Made by a program: the position numbers and the translations under genes | Notes under the pieces: model-generated | What the model saw: the letters and a program-made list of their open reading frames with translations, nothing else | The model's database searches: none | What the model was told of the DNA's origin: nothing | Shown here: in pieces, positions 25,679 through 33,028 of the stretch | Layout of the letters: every line of letters begins with the position of its first letter | Position numbering within the stretch: position 1 is the first letter of the stretch | DNA from: Eubacteriales bacterium | GTDB lineage: Bacteria > Bacillota > Clostridia > Monoglobales > UMGS1388 | Length of the DNA: 33,151 nucleotides | Assembly (NCBI GenBank): GCA_029004515.1 | Contig: JAQVYH010000017.1 | Coordinates: 1-33,151, forward strand | Reading direction: 5' to 3'

Positions 25679-26839
25679 ATGCCGAAATATAAAAAACGCG
25701 CTGATGGTAGATATTGCAAACAAATACTTGTTGGGTATAAACCTGATGGCAAACGCAAAATGAAAACTATCTATGGGAAGACCATAAAGGAGGTTGAAAA
25801 CAAAGAACGGGAAATTAGAGATAGTATTGAGTGTGGGACTAGATTGATTCAAGACGATATAACACTAAAAGAGTGGGGAACAAAATGGTTAAAGGTATAT
25901 AAAACAAAAACATCTGCCAGTACATATGCATCATATGAAAATTGCTTGAGAAACCATATAATTCCCACAATCGGACATATACCACTCACAAAGCTTAAAC
26001 CCATACAAATACAAACATCTCTAAATAATCTCATAGATAAAGGCAAGGTTAGGATGGCAGAGCTTTATAAACTTACAATAAAGCAAATAGTAAACCAAGC
26101 GGTTGAAGAGGGAATAATTGCAAAAAGCGTGTGTAATTGTTTGGACACAATAAAATCCCAAAGAGAAGAGAAAAGAGTTTTGTCTGACTTTGAATTAAAA
26201 TGTATAGCAAGGACTAAATATACTGATAAAGAAAAAATGTTTCTGGACATATTGTATTATACAGGAATAAGAAGAGGGGAAGCTTTAGCTTTAAAAGTAA
26301 ATGATTTTGACAAAGAAAACAGAACAATAAAAATTAGCAAAAGCTTGGACATTAGAGAAAACACACCTAAACTAAAAGAACCAAAAACAAAGTCTGGTTA
26401 TAGAGAAATACCTGTTCCAGACATATTGTTTAACGAACTTGTAGAATATACCACCAAACAAAACGCTATATATCTGTTTACGATGAATGATGGTAGATTG
26501 GTGTCGCGTTCTTCGTTTAGAAAGATGTGGGATAGTATTATAAAGAAAACGAAGCTGACGGCAAGTTTGTTAGAAGAAAAAGCTGATGAATTTGAAGGCT
26601 TAAAAGTTATCTCCGATGAAACGATTTCTTTTACGCCACATACTTTTAGGCATACGTATGCAACTAATTTGTATTATGCTAATATGGACATAAAAAGAAC
26701 TCAATATTTATTGGGACATTCAACTTTAGATATGACATTAAGAACGTATACTCATTTGCAAAATAAGAATAATACGGAAACTGCTAATAGAATAAACGAG
26801 TTCTTCAGTCAGTCAAAATTTAGTCAAACAGCAATTTGA
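25679..26839 (+). CDS. int: Tyrosine integrase of the tRNA-Lys element (Tn916-Int-like)
   Basis: This 386-aa site-specific recombinase has the usual length and three domains: an N-terminal arm-binding domain (about 1-50, with RADGRYCKQILVGYKPDGKR), a SAM-like core-binding domain (about 60-165) and the catalytic domain (about 170-386). All catalytic residues can be read: R198 in TGIRRGEAL, K238, H321xxR324 in HTFRHTYATNLY, H347 in LLGHS and Y357 in RTYTHL. The ribosome-binding site AAAGGAAG precedes the ATG. The stop lies 50 bp from the attR core, and the last codons contain the 23-bp repeat also found near attL. It probably integrates and excises the element at tRNA-Lys. It is intact, unlike the second recombinase at 19604-20589. 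Confidence 0.93.
   Translation: MPKYKKRADGRYCKQILVGYKPDGKRKMKTIYGKTIKEVENKEREIRDSIECGTRLIQDDITLKEWGTKWLKVYKTKTSASTYASYENCLRNHIIPTIGHIPLTKLKPIQIQTSLNNLIDKGKVRMAELYKLTIKQIVNQAVEEGIIAKSVCNCLDTIKSQREEKRVLSDFELKCIARTKYTDKEKMFLDILYYTGIRRGEALALKVNDFDKENRTIKISKSLDIRENTPKLKEPKTKSGYREIPVPDILFNELVEYTTKQNAIYLFTMNDGRLVSRSSFRKMWDSIIKKTKLTASLLEEKADEFEGLKVISDETISFTPHTFRHTYATNLYYANMDIKRTQYLLGHSTLDMTLRTYTHLQNKNNTETANRINEFFSQSKFSQTAI
26806..26828 (+). repeat. Candidate integrase arm site (right copy)
   Basis: Exact 23-bp direct repeat of 3158-3180, lying inside the last codons of the integrase gene (coding for SQSKFSQ), about 60 bp from the attR core. Confidence 0.6.
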
Positions 26840-26859
26840 ACGTTTTTAAAGAAAGAAGA

Positions 26860-26892
26860 AAAACCCTTAAGGCCATGTGCCTCAAGGGTTTT
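26860..26892. terminator. Bidirectional terminator between int and tRNA-Lys
   Basis: AAAACCCTTAAGGC and GCCTCAAGGGTTTT form a 14-bp stem with a 5-nt loop. The single imperfect pair is A-C on the plus strand but G-U on the minus strand, so it works best for the tRNA operon and also ends int transcription. Confidence 0.85.
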
Positions 26893-26943
26893 CGTTGGTA
26901 CACCATCAGGGACTCGAACCCTGGACACCCTGATTAAGAGTCA
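26889..26943 (-). repeat. attR: 55-bp core within the intact tRNA-Lys
   Basis: Identical to attL (2977-3031). Because the element restores the 3' part, the tRNA-Lys gene stays functional after insertion. Confidence 0.9.
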
Positions 26944-26971
26944 GGTGCTCTACCAGCTGAGCTAATGGTGC
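26896..26971 (-). tRNA. tRNA-Lys (CUU)
   Basis: A 76-nt cloverleaf with CCA encoded. The acceptor arm GCACCAT pairs with ATGGTGT (one G-U at position 1-72). The D arm is AGCTCAGCTGGTAGAGC. The anticodon loop CTCTTAA gives CUU for lysine, and the T arm contains GGTTCGAGTCC. Its 3' half is the attachment site of the element. It follows tRNA-Thr in the same operon, separated by 9 bp. Confidence 0.97.
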
Positions 26972-26980
26972 ATATTAATT

Positions 26981-27057
<77 letters not shown>

Positions 27058-27086
27058 AAGTTTTTAGCGCCGCAACAACATTGATT

Positions 27087-27115
27087 ATTATATATTAAAG
27101 TATATTAAATGTCAA
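27087..27115 (-). promoter_or_regulatory. Consensus promoter of the tRNA-Thr/tRNA-Lys operon
   Basis: On the minus strand, TTGACA (27115-27110), a 17-bp spacer and TATAAT (27092-27087), 30 bp before tRNA-Thr. Confidence 0.92.
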
Positions 27116-27193
27116 GAGTTTTTACTAAAAAATTTCCATTTAACTTTTTTGTAACATTTAAGGTTTCATTATGTCGATATATTTGTTAAAATG

Positions 27194-28099
27194 TTACACA
27201 TTCTCCTTATTTTTTATAGATAGTATAAGTACGGTAAGTATTATAACTCCAAACCCGACAAAGTCCATTGGGGCGAATTTTGTATTAAGCCACACCGAAG
27301 AAATAACAGTTGCAGAAACAGGTTCGACGCAGGCAATAACACTTGCTCTTACAGCACCTATATCACCAACACCTTGAAGAAATAACGTATAAGAAATTAC
27401 GGTACCTACTATAATAATACCCGCCATTGCCATATAACCTTTATAATCAAGTGATACAGGGATCTCCCAAGCCCTAACAATTAAAAACAGAAATATCCCG
27501 CCTATAAGCATACCAAAGGCAGTTACAGGAAGACTAGAATATTTGCGAATGATTCTTTCAGGAATAACTGTATACAAAAGCAAGCCGAATGCTGATATTA
27601 TCCCCCACATAAGACCTTTATCAGATATAATCATTGTCTTTGTATTACCATGCGTTGTAATTATGAAAACACCTGCTACAGCTAATAAAACACAGATTGA
27701 TTCTTTTATTTTAGGAAGTCTTTTATTTCTTATGCAAGTGTATATCATTACAAGTACAAGCCCAGTGTATTCGAGGACAGTAGCAGTTGCCGCGTTTGTA
27801 TATCTGATGGCAGCAAGGTATGAGTACTGACATGAAATTAGTCCAATAAGTCCGAATGCAACTAGTGATAAAGAATCTTTTTTGCTTCTCCAAATAGTAA
27901 ATGCTGCACTCTTTTGTTTTATTATTAGACAAAGTGTAAGTATTATACCTGATGTTAGTAACCTGACTGCTGTTAACCATTGATAGTCTACATTATAGTT
28001 CTGAAATAGGTATTGTCCACAAGTGCCTGAGAATCCCCAGAATATTCCACCTAGCATAGCGAAAATAACTCCTCTTGTAAATCGGTTTTGTTTGTTCAT
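27194..28099 (-). CDS. EamA/DMT-family membrane transporter
   Basis: This 301-aa protein has about ten hydrophobic helices arranged as two EamA repeats. The first repeat starts GVIFAMLGGIFWGFSGTCGQY and the second starts near GLMWGIISAFGLLLYT. The conserved helix-end signature AVRASVIACVEPVSATVISS is typical of drug/metabolite transporters of the 10-TMS type, which export amino acids or other small metabolites. ATG 28099 is preferred because TCCTTT (complement AAAGGA) lies 11 nt upstream; a GTG 9 nt earlier would be too close to it. The substrate cannot be told. It has its own promoter and is divergent from the Xre gene. Confidence 0.9.
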   Translation of the reverse strand: MNKQNRFTRGVIFAMLGGIFWGFSGTCGQYLFQNYNVDYQWLTAVRLLTSGIILTLCLIIKQKSAAFTIWRSKKDSLSLVAFGLIGLISCQYSYLAAIRYTNAATATVLEYTGLVLVMIYTCIRNKRLPKIKESICVLLAVAGVFIITTHGNTKTMIISDKGLMWGIISAFGLLLYTVIPERIIRKYSSLPVTAFGMLIGGIFLFLIVRAWEIPVSLDYKGYMAMAGIIIVGTVISYTLFLQGVGDIGAVRASVIACVEPVSATVISSVWLNTKFAPMDFVGFGVIILTVLILSIKNKENV

Positions 28100-28135
28100 A
28101 TGTAGCACATTCCTTTAGTGTGATAAGTCCTAGTA

Positions 28136-28164
28136 AGGATATCATTTAACGCTATTTTTGTCAA
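28136..28164 (-). promoter_or_regulatory. Probable promoter of the EamA transporter
   Basis: Minus strand TTGACA (28164-28159), a 17-bp spacer and TATCCT (28141-28136), upstream of the start at 28099. Confidence 0.7.
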
Positions 28165-28284
28165 CGAAGCATGTAACAAGTATAAATATTAATATTTATG
28201 CTATTTTGTACGCATATTTTGAATAATTATGAGAGTTTTAAACATTATCTTGTCGAAATAGCGCAATACTAGTAATATATTCCG

Positions 28285-28313
28285 TAGACAGCTAAAATAA
28301 AGAATGGTAAAAT
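28285..28313 (+). promoter_or_regulatory. Probable promoter of the Xre gene
   Basis: TAGACA (28285-28290), a 17-bp spacer and TAAAAT (28308-28313). The transcript would start just before the ribosome-binding site GAGGAGGTG. Confidence 0.6.
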
Positions 28314-28335
28314 ATTGACCTGAGGAGGTGTGTTT

Positions 28336-28557
28336 GTGCAAGAAATTACAACATTATCTAAATGCGTCCAACATCATAGACACCTTATGCAAGAGTCTCA
28401 GGAAGTATTTGCTGAAAAGTGTGGATTAAGTTCAGAGATGATAAGTCTTATAGAAAGGCAAATGGTTAATCCTACATTAAATTCAATTTCAAGAATATCT
28501 AAACATATTGGGTTGTCTGTTTCAGAAATATTCGCCTTCGATATAGATAATATATAA
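28336..28557 (+). CDS. Xre-family transcriptional regulator
   Basis: This 73-aa single-domain Cro/CI-type DNA-binding protein consists almost entirely of the five-helix HTH: LSKCVQHHRHLMQESQEVFA, then EKCGLSSEMISLIERQMVNP and TLNSISRISKHIGLSVSEIF. The GTG at 28336 fits GGAGGTG at the best spacing; a GTG at 28330 overlaps the end of that site. It has its own promoter and is divergent from the EamA gene, which could be its target. It lies upstream of the zinc-ribbon gene by 40 nt. Confidence 0.88.
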   Translation: MQEITTLSKCVQHHRHLMQESQEVFAEKCGLSSEMISLIERQMVNPTLNSISRISKHIGLSVSEIFAFDIDNI

Positions 28558-28597
28558 ACTAAATAATTGTGTTCATGGAAAGAGGAGGAAAGATACT

Positions 28598-28921
28598 GTG
28601 GCTTCTAATCCAAAATGCTCTAAAGTACAAGTGATAGGTCTTATTTTGTGGGGCATTACAATTAATGGTTTTAAAAAATTAAGAAAAATGTCTCTTATTG
28701 TTGTATACTTTTTTAGGAAGAGGCGTATAGGTGTTCACAATTCATTATCATACCGAGCATCAATGGAAGTATACGATACTAAGAAATTTGCAACTCGTGA
28801 TAGAGATATTTACTTTCCTGTTTGTCCAAGATGTAGTATGACGATAGAAAGAGAGTTTATGTCTTACTGTGATAGATGCGGACAAAGACTTAATTGGAAC
28901 TATTACCAAGGGGATTCATGA
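28598..28921 (+). CDS. Zinc-ribbon protein of unknown function
   Basis: This 107-aa protein starts with GTG 9 nt after AGAGGAGG. The N-terminal part is basic with a moderately hydrophobic stretch (KVQVIGLILWGITINGF). The C-terminus has a rubredoxin-like zinc ribbon with two cysteine pairs, CPRC (about 82-85) and CDRC (about 97-100, in SYCDRCGQRLNW). It probably binds zinc and may act in an operon with the Xre gene 40 nt upstream. Partner unknown. Confidence 0.75.
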   Translation: MASNPKCSKVQVIGLILWGITINGFKKLRKMSLIVVYFFRKRRIGVHNSLSYRASMEVYDTKKFATRDRDIYFPVCPRCSMTIEREFMSYCDRCGQRLNWNYYQGDS

Positions 28922-28932
28922 TATATAAGCAG

Positions 28933-28958
28933 CAGCTACGTTAGTGGTTGTTTTTTTT
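28933..28958 (+). terminator. Intrinsic terminator after the zinc-ribbon gene
   Basis: CAGCTAC and GTGGTTG form a 7-bp stem with two G-U pairs and a GTTA loop, followed by eight T. Confidence 0.7.
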
Positions 28959-28974
28959 CGCCATAAATCTCATA

Positions 28975-29003
28975 TTGAATTATTATTTAGTATGATATAT
29001 AAT
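28975..29003 (+). promoter_or_regulatory. Promoter of the DUF2752 gene
   Basis: TTGAAT (28975-28980), a 17-bp spacer and TATAAT (28998-29003). Transcription would start near 29010, so the GTG at 29008 cannot be an ordinary start. Confidence 0.8.
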
Positions 29004-29034
29004 TAGTGTGAATAAAATAATAGTAGGTGTTGAA

Positions 29035-29379
29035 TTGTATAAAATTAATGATTTGCGAAAAAAAGTAATATTCCTATGTGCTTATACAATTATAGTTTTC
29101 TCATTCAGATATTTTGACGTAACATGTCTTATATATAGGGTTACTGGCATTCCTTGCCCGGGCTGTGGTATTACACGAGCCTGCCTATCTGCCTTGCGCT
29201 TTAACTTTGTAGAGGCATTCGCATACAATCCTATGTTTTGGTCCGTGCCAATTCTTTTATTATATTTCATTTTTGACGGGAATATTATTAAAAGTAAATT
29301 TGCGAATAAATTGATTTTTTCATTAATAGTATTTGGCTTTATTGTTACTTGGCTATTAAAAATTATTGACTTGTATTGA
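29035..29379 (+). CDS. DUF2752 family small membrane protein
   Basis: This protein of about 114 aa has three hydrophobic helices. It carries the family signature GIPCPGCGITRACLSALR, in which the CPxCG cysteines precede the second helix and are followed by a short amphipathic turn (FVEAFAYNPMF). The function of the family is not established. The in-frame TTG at 29035 is chosen because TAGGTG lies 5 nt upstream and because the promoter places the transcript start close to 29010. A GTG at 29008 would add nine residues but would be leaderless. It is followed by a TM2/zinc-ribbon gene, a frequent companion of DUF2752 in Firmicutes. Confidence 0.85.
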   Translation: MYKINDLRKKVIFLCAYTIIVFSFRYFDVTCLIYRVTGIPCPGCGITRACLSALRFNFVEAFAYNPMFWSVPILLLYFIFDGNIIKSKFANKLIFSLIVFGFIVTWLLKIIDLY

Positions 29380-29404
29380 CAGTTATCAAGGTCGATGATA
29401 TTAT
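29376..29404 (+). promoter_or_regulatory. Promoter of the TM2 gene
   Basis: TTGACA (29376-29381), a 17-bp spacer and TATTAT (29399-29404). The -35 overlaps the stop of the DUF2752 gene. Confidence 0.82.
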
Positions 29405-29435
29405 TATGTAGAATAGAAAAAGGGGATGATTATAT

Positions 29436-29828
29436 ATGTATTGTAAAAATTGCGGCGAAATTTTGGGAGACAAACAATTTGTATGTTTGCACTGCGGAGT
29501 TAAAGCCGGTAGTGGCTCATCATACTGTTGGAATTGTGGTAAGCAGGTTGATGAAAATGCTTCTGTATGCTTAAACTGTGGTGCATCTACTCATGCGAAT
29601 GCTGCTAAATCAGGAAACTTAAACGGACAAGATAAGATTACAATGGCACTTATTTGTTTCTTCTTGGGTGGCTTTGGAATTCATAACTTTATGATGGGTG
29701 AGAACAAGAAGGGTATCGTGAAAATTATTGCATCATTATGTTGCGGATTCGGAGGGGTCCTTGCCCTTATAGATTTTATAAAAATTCTAATGGATACATA
29801 TGTAGTTGAACCAGAAAAGCTTATCTAA
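29436..29828 (+). CDS. Double zinc-ribbon, TM2-domain membrane protein
   Basis: This 130-aa protein has four CxxC pairs in the first 50 residues (C3/C6, C17/C20, C31/C34, C45/C48), which form two zinc ribbons. A linker follows, and then a TM2 domain (about 68-118) with the typical GGFGIHNFMMGENKKGIVKI turn between two helices. The ATG follows AAAAAGGGGATG. Such proteins are common in Clostridia; their role is unknown. A strong terminator follows. Confidence 0.9.
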   Translation: MYCKNCGEILGDKQFVCLHCGVKAGSGSSYCWNCGKQVDENASVCLNCGASTHANAAKSGNLNGQDKITMALICFFLGGFGIHNFMMGENKKGIVKIIASLCCGFGGVLALIDFIKILMDTYVVEPEKLI

Positions 29829-29858
29829 ATGTATTAACGCATACAATATGATAGTGAA

Positions 29859-29898
29859 ACAAGACGTTTTTTGCAAGTCGAAAATGTCTTGTTTTTTT
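29859..29898 (+). terminator. Intrinsic terminator after the TM2 gene
   Basis: ACAAGACGTTTT and AAAATGTCTTGT form a 12-bp stem (one G-U pair) with a 10-nt loop, followed by TTTTTT. Confidence 0.85.
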
Positions 29899-29939
29899 GT
29901 TACGTAAGCTATTTTTGTAAGATTAATTGTAAATTATAC

Positions 29940-29968
29940 TTGAAATCTATGTAAATATAGTATATAAT
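29940..29968 (+). promoter_or_regulatory. Promoter of the TAXI TRAP transporter operon
   Basis: TTGAAA (29940-29945), a 17-bp spacer and TATAAT (29963-29968), 43 bp before the start of the binding-protein gene. Confidence 0.85.
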
Positions 29969-30011
29969 TACAGTACGAAATTTAGTTCACAACAATACAG
30001 GAGGAAAAAAG

Positions 30012-30971
30012 ATGAAAAAAATTATTTCTATCGCTCTGATACTTGTAATGGTATTTGCGATAACAGCTTGTGGCGGTTCAGCCGGTACAAAAATGACAAT
30101 GGGTACAGGTGGTACATCCGGTACATATTATGGTTACGGCGGTGTTCTTGGTCAATATATCAGCAATAACGCCAATATCGGTGTGACAGTTGTTTCTACT
30201 GATGGTTCAAAGGCAAACATCCAGGGTATTCAGGCAGGCAACTATCAGCTCGGTACGGTTCAGTCAGATGTTATGGCTTATGCTTGGGAAGGCACTCGCG
30301 CATTCGAAGAAGATGGCAAAGTTGATTCATTCAGAGTTGTTGCTGGTCTCTATGGAGAAGCGGTGCAGCTTATAACAATGAATAAGAATATTAAGAGTGT
30401 AGCAGATCTTAAGGGTAAGAGCGTTTCAATCGGTGCACCTGGTTCTGGTGTTTACTTCAACGCTGTTGATGTACTTAATGCTGCAGGACTTACGGAAAAT
30501 GATATCAAGGCTCAGTATCAGTCATTCGCTGATAGTGCAGATGCTTTAAAGGATGGTAAGATAGATGCTGCGTTCATCGTAGCTGGCCCTCCAACACCAG
30601 CTATCACAGAACTTTCTACAACTAATAATGCATATTTAATTCCGATTGATGGCAAACTTGCTAAAAAGATCATGGCTGATTCTCCATTCTATACAACATA
30701 TAAGATTCCTGCCGGAACATATTCAGGACAGGATAAGGATGTAGAAACAATTACAGTTAAGGCTACTTTGATCGTAAGTGCAAACGCTTCTGATGAGGAT
30801 GTGTACAACCTTACAGCGGCAATTTTTGATAATGCTGAAGCCATTACTAAGGAAAATTCAAAAGGCTCTGAACTTAGCATCGAAAATGCAACAAGTGGTA
30901 TGACAGTTCCTTTCCATGCTGGCGCTGCTAAATATTTTGCAGAAAAAGGCATAGAGGTTCCTGTTAACTAA
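30012..30971 (+). CDS. TAXI-family TRAP transporter substrate-binding lipoprotein
   Basis: This 319-aa protein has a lipoprotein signal peptide (MKKIISIALILVMVFAITAC, lipidated Cys20). The TAXI-type fold follows: MGTGGTSGTYYGYGGVLGQY near the N-terminus, STDGSKANIQGIQAGNYQLG, and the hinge motifs DLKGKSVSIGAPGSGVYFNA and DGKIDAAFIVAGPPTPAI. Proteins of this family capture organic acids or amino acids such as glutamate outside the cell and hand them to the fused TRAP permease encoded next. GGAGGAAAAAAG precedes the ATG. A terminator-like hairpin separates it from the permease gene, so more binding protein than permease should be made. The substrate is unknown. Confidence 0.93.
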   Translation: MKKIISIALILVMVFAITACGGSAGTKMTMGTGGTSGTYYGYGGVLGQYISNNANIGVTVVSTDGSKANIQGIQAGNYQLGTVQSDVMAYAWEGTRAFEEDGKVDSFRVVAGLYGEAVQLITMNKNIKSVADLKGKSVSIGAPGSGVYFNAVDVLNAAGLTENDIKAQYQSFADSADALKDGKIDAAFIVAGPPTPAITELSTTNNAYLIPIDGKLAKKIMADSPFYTTYKIPAGTYSGQDKDVETITVKATLIVSANASDEDVYNLTAAIFDNAEAITKENSKGSELSIENATSGMTVPFHAGAAKYFAEKGIEVPVN

Positions 30972-30990
30972 ATAGCCCTAGCAACTTTTT

Positions 30991-31022
30991 GGCTGCGGCG
31001 TCTATATCGTCGCAGCCTTTTT
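30991..31022 (+). terminator. Intercistronic attenuator in the TAXI operon
   Basis: GGCTGCGGCG and CGTCGCAGCC form a strong 10-bp stem with a 7-nt loop and then five T. It lies 20 nt after the binding-protein stop and 26 nt before the permease start. Partial termination would lower permease expression. Confidence 0.75.
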
Positions 31023-31047
31023 AATGTAATCTTAAGGAGGTATTTTG

Positions 31048-32997
31048 GTGCTTTTTAACAAGAAAAAGACATCAGAGGCACATCAACCGATGGATCTCGA
31101 AACAGTAATGAAAAAGTTCGACAGAGAGTCAAACACAAGAATATGGGAGGGGAAACCTAAGTTTTTTGTAAGTTGTATTCTCGTTTTCTTTTCTCTTTTT
31201 TGTATGTATGTAACACTCTTTGCCAGTTGGTTGGAAGAAATCAGACTTACATCATTTGTTGGTTTTATTGTTCTTATAGGATACTTAGTATTCCCTGCCA
31301 AGAAAGGCACACAGAAGGTAAACAGTATGCCTTGGTATGATATTGTGGCAATGATATTTGGTACAGCTGCTTTCTTCTACTTTACGTTTAATGCTAAGGA
31401 CATCATTCAGCAGGGTTCCATTTTGGAAACACATCAAATAATAATTGGTATTGTTGGTATCTTGTCTTTAATTGAGGTTTGTCGTAGAAGCGTTGGCATG
31501 CCTATCGTCATTGTGGCAGTAGCTTTTATTGTTTATGCTCTATTCTGGGGTTCTTCTAACCCAACAGTAATGGGTAAATTAAACTATATTACCCATAACC
31601 TTTTCTACACAAAGGAAGGTATTTTGTCCACTCCAATTAATGTTTCATCAAAGTTTATTGTAGTGTTTATTATATTTGGTGCATTCCTTGAGAGAACAGG
31701 GATTGCAGATTTCTTTATTAAAATTTCTAATTCAGTTGTAGGTGGATTTTCCGGTGGACCAGCAAAGGTTGCTGTTGTAGCAAGTGCTCTTGAGGGTATG
31801 GTATCAGGTTCGTCCGTTGCAAATACTGTAGGATCAGGATCTGTTACTATCCCACTTATGAAGAAGACGGGTTATAAGCCTGAATTCGCTGGTGCTGCAG
31901 AAGCTGCAGCTTCAACAGGAGGACAGATTATGCCCCCTATCATGGGTGCGGCAGCTTTCCTTATGGCAGACTATTTAGGCATGCCTTATGGTAAGATCGC
32001 TGTTATAGCTATTCTCCCTGCTGTTTTGTATTTTGCAGGAATATTTATTGCTGTTCATCTTGAAGCTAAAAAAGAGGGCCTTCGCGGTCTTACAAAGGAA
32101 GAATTACCAAAATTCCTTCCATTGCTCAAACAGTCATATTTATTATTACCATTGGTTCTTCTTATTTACCTTGTTGGTACAGGTAAGAACTCACTTCAGT
32201 TTGCGGCTACTATTGCTATTATAGTTGCGATTGTTGTTAGCTTGTTCAATAAAGAGAACCGCATCACTCCAAAACGAATCTGGGAGGCATTAGCAGCAGG
32301 TGGTCAAGGTACCATTACTGTAGCAGCTGCTTGTGGTGTTGCCGGTATTATTGCAGGAACAATCACTATGACAGGTCTTGCAACAACTATGATTAATGCG
32401 ATTGTTGCATTAGCAGGTGGACAAGTTATAATTGCGCTGTTCTTAACAATGCTTTGCTGTATAGTATTAGGCATGGGTGTTCCAACTACTGCCAATTACT
32501 GTATTATGGCGGCTACTTGTGCTCCAATTCTTATGCGAATGGGGGTTCCTCCTGTAGCGGCACATTTCTTTGTGTTCTATTTTGGTATTGTAGCTGACTT
32601 AACTCCACCTGTTGCCCTTGCGGCATATGCAGGTGCGGCTATTGCTCAGGCGAATCCTATGAAAACAGCCGTAACAGCAACAAAGCTTGCAATTGGTGCA
32701 TTTATCGTTCCTTATGTATTTGCACTTAACCCTGCAATGCTCTTTATTGATACAACAGTGTATGAGGTAGTAACAATCTGTATAACATCACTTGTTGGTA
32801 TATTTGCGGTTTCTGCATCTCTTGAAGGATATTTGCTTCACCATATGCCATGGTATCAGAGAATACTCTGTCTGACTGGTGGTCTGCTTCTTATCTATCC
32901 AGGGCTTGTAACCGACTTAATCGGATTTTCCCTCGTAGGTACAGTACTTGCATTACAGTTCTTCACAAGAAAAAAATATCTTAGTATGAGAAACTAA
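31048..32997 (+). CDS. TAXI TRAP transporter fused permease (DctQM-type)
   Basis: This protein of about 649 aa has many hydrophobic segments: a smaller N-terminal domain corresponding to the Q subunit and the large M domain. Conserved M-domain signatures are SKFIVVFIIFGAFLERTGIA, GGFSGGPAKVAVVASALEGM, VSGSSVANTVGSGSVTIPLM, STGGQIMPPIMGAAAFLMA and CIVLGMGVPTTANYCIMAAT. It uses a Na+ (or H+) gradient to import the ligand bound by the TAXI lipoprotein. The GTG at 31048 is preferred over the TTG at 31045 because it stands 7 nt after AAGGAGG. A C-terminal tail adds further membrane segments. Confidence 0.93.
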   Translation: MLFNKKKTSEAHQPMDLETVMKKFDRESNTRIWEGKPKFFVSCILVFFSLFCMYVTLFASWLEEIRLTSFVGFIVLIGYLVFPAKKGTQKVNSMPWYDIVAMIFGTAAFFYFTFNAKDIIQQGSILETHQIIIGIVGILSLIEVCRRSVGMPIVIVAVAFIVYALFWGSSNPTVMGKLNYITHNLFYTKEGILSTPINVSSKFIVVFIIFGAFLERTGIADFFIKISNSVVGGFSGGPAKVAVVASALEGMVSGSSVANTVGSGSVTIPLMKKTGYKPEFAGAAEAAASTGGQIMPPIMGAAAFLMADYLGMPYGKIAVIAILPAVLYFAGIFIAVHLEAKKEGLRGLTKEELPKFLPLLKQSYLLLPLVLLIYLVGTGKNSLQFAATIAIIVAIVVSLFNKENRITPKRIWEALAAGGQGTITVAAACGVAGIIAGTITMTGLATTMINAIVALAGGQVIIALFLTMLCCIVLGMGVPTTANYCIMAATCAPILMRMGVPPVAAHFFVFYFGIVADLTPPVALAAYAGAAIAQANPMKTAVTATKLAIGAFIVPYVFALNPAMLFIDTTVYEVVTICITSLVGIFAVSASLEGYLLHHMPWYQRILCLTGGLLLIYPGLVTDLIGFSLVGTVLALQFFTRKKYLSMRN

Positions 32998-33028
32998 AAT
33001 TTCATTAATAATGAGAATCTCCGATGTT

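Larger units (their letters stand above)
2977..26943. mobile_element. Integrated element of about 24 kb at the 3' end of tRNA-Lys(CUU)
   Basis: A 55-bp identical sequence lies at 2977-3031 and 26889-26943. In the right copy it is the 3' part of a complete tRNA-Lys gene. In the left copy it is an isolated tRNA 3' end followed by unrelated sequence. An intact tyrosine integrase lies just inside the right end, as is usual for tRNA-targeting elements. The content is a protease/RCC1/RHS toxin locus, a broken second recombinase, a broken P-loop ATPase and small element-type ORFs. No conjugation (relaxase, T4SS), capsid or terminase genes are visible, so it is a genomic island or a reduced or mobilisable element, not a complete ICE or prophage. 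Confidence 0.85.

Noticed and set aside
2977-26943. Prophage
   Set aside because: No capsid, portal, terminase, tail or lysis gene is visible. The integrase, HTH and helicase-like genes alone do not make a phage.
29008-29037. GTG at 29008 as start of the DUF2752 gene
   Set aside because: It lies only 5 bp after the -10 of a near-consensus promoter, so the transcript would hardly include it. The TTG at 29035 has a ribosome-binding site.
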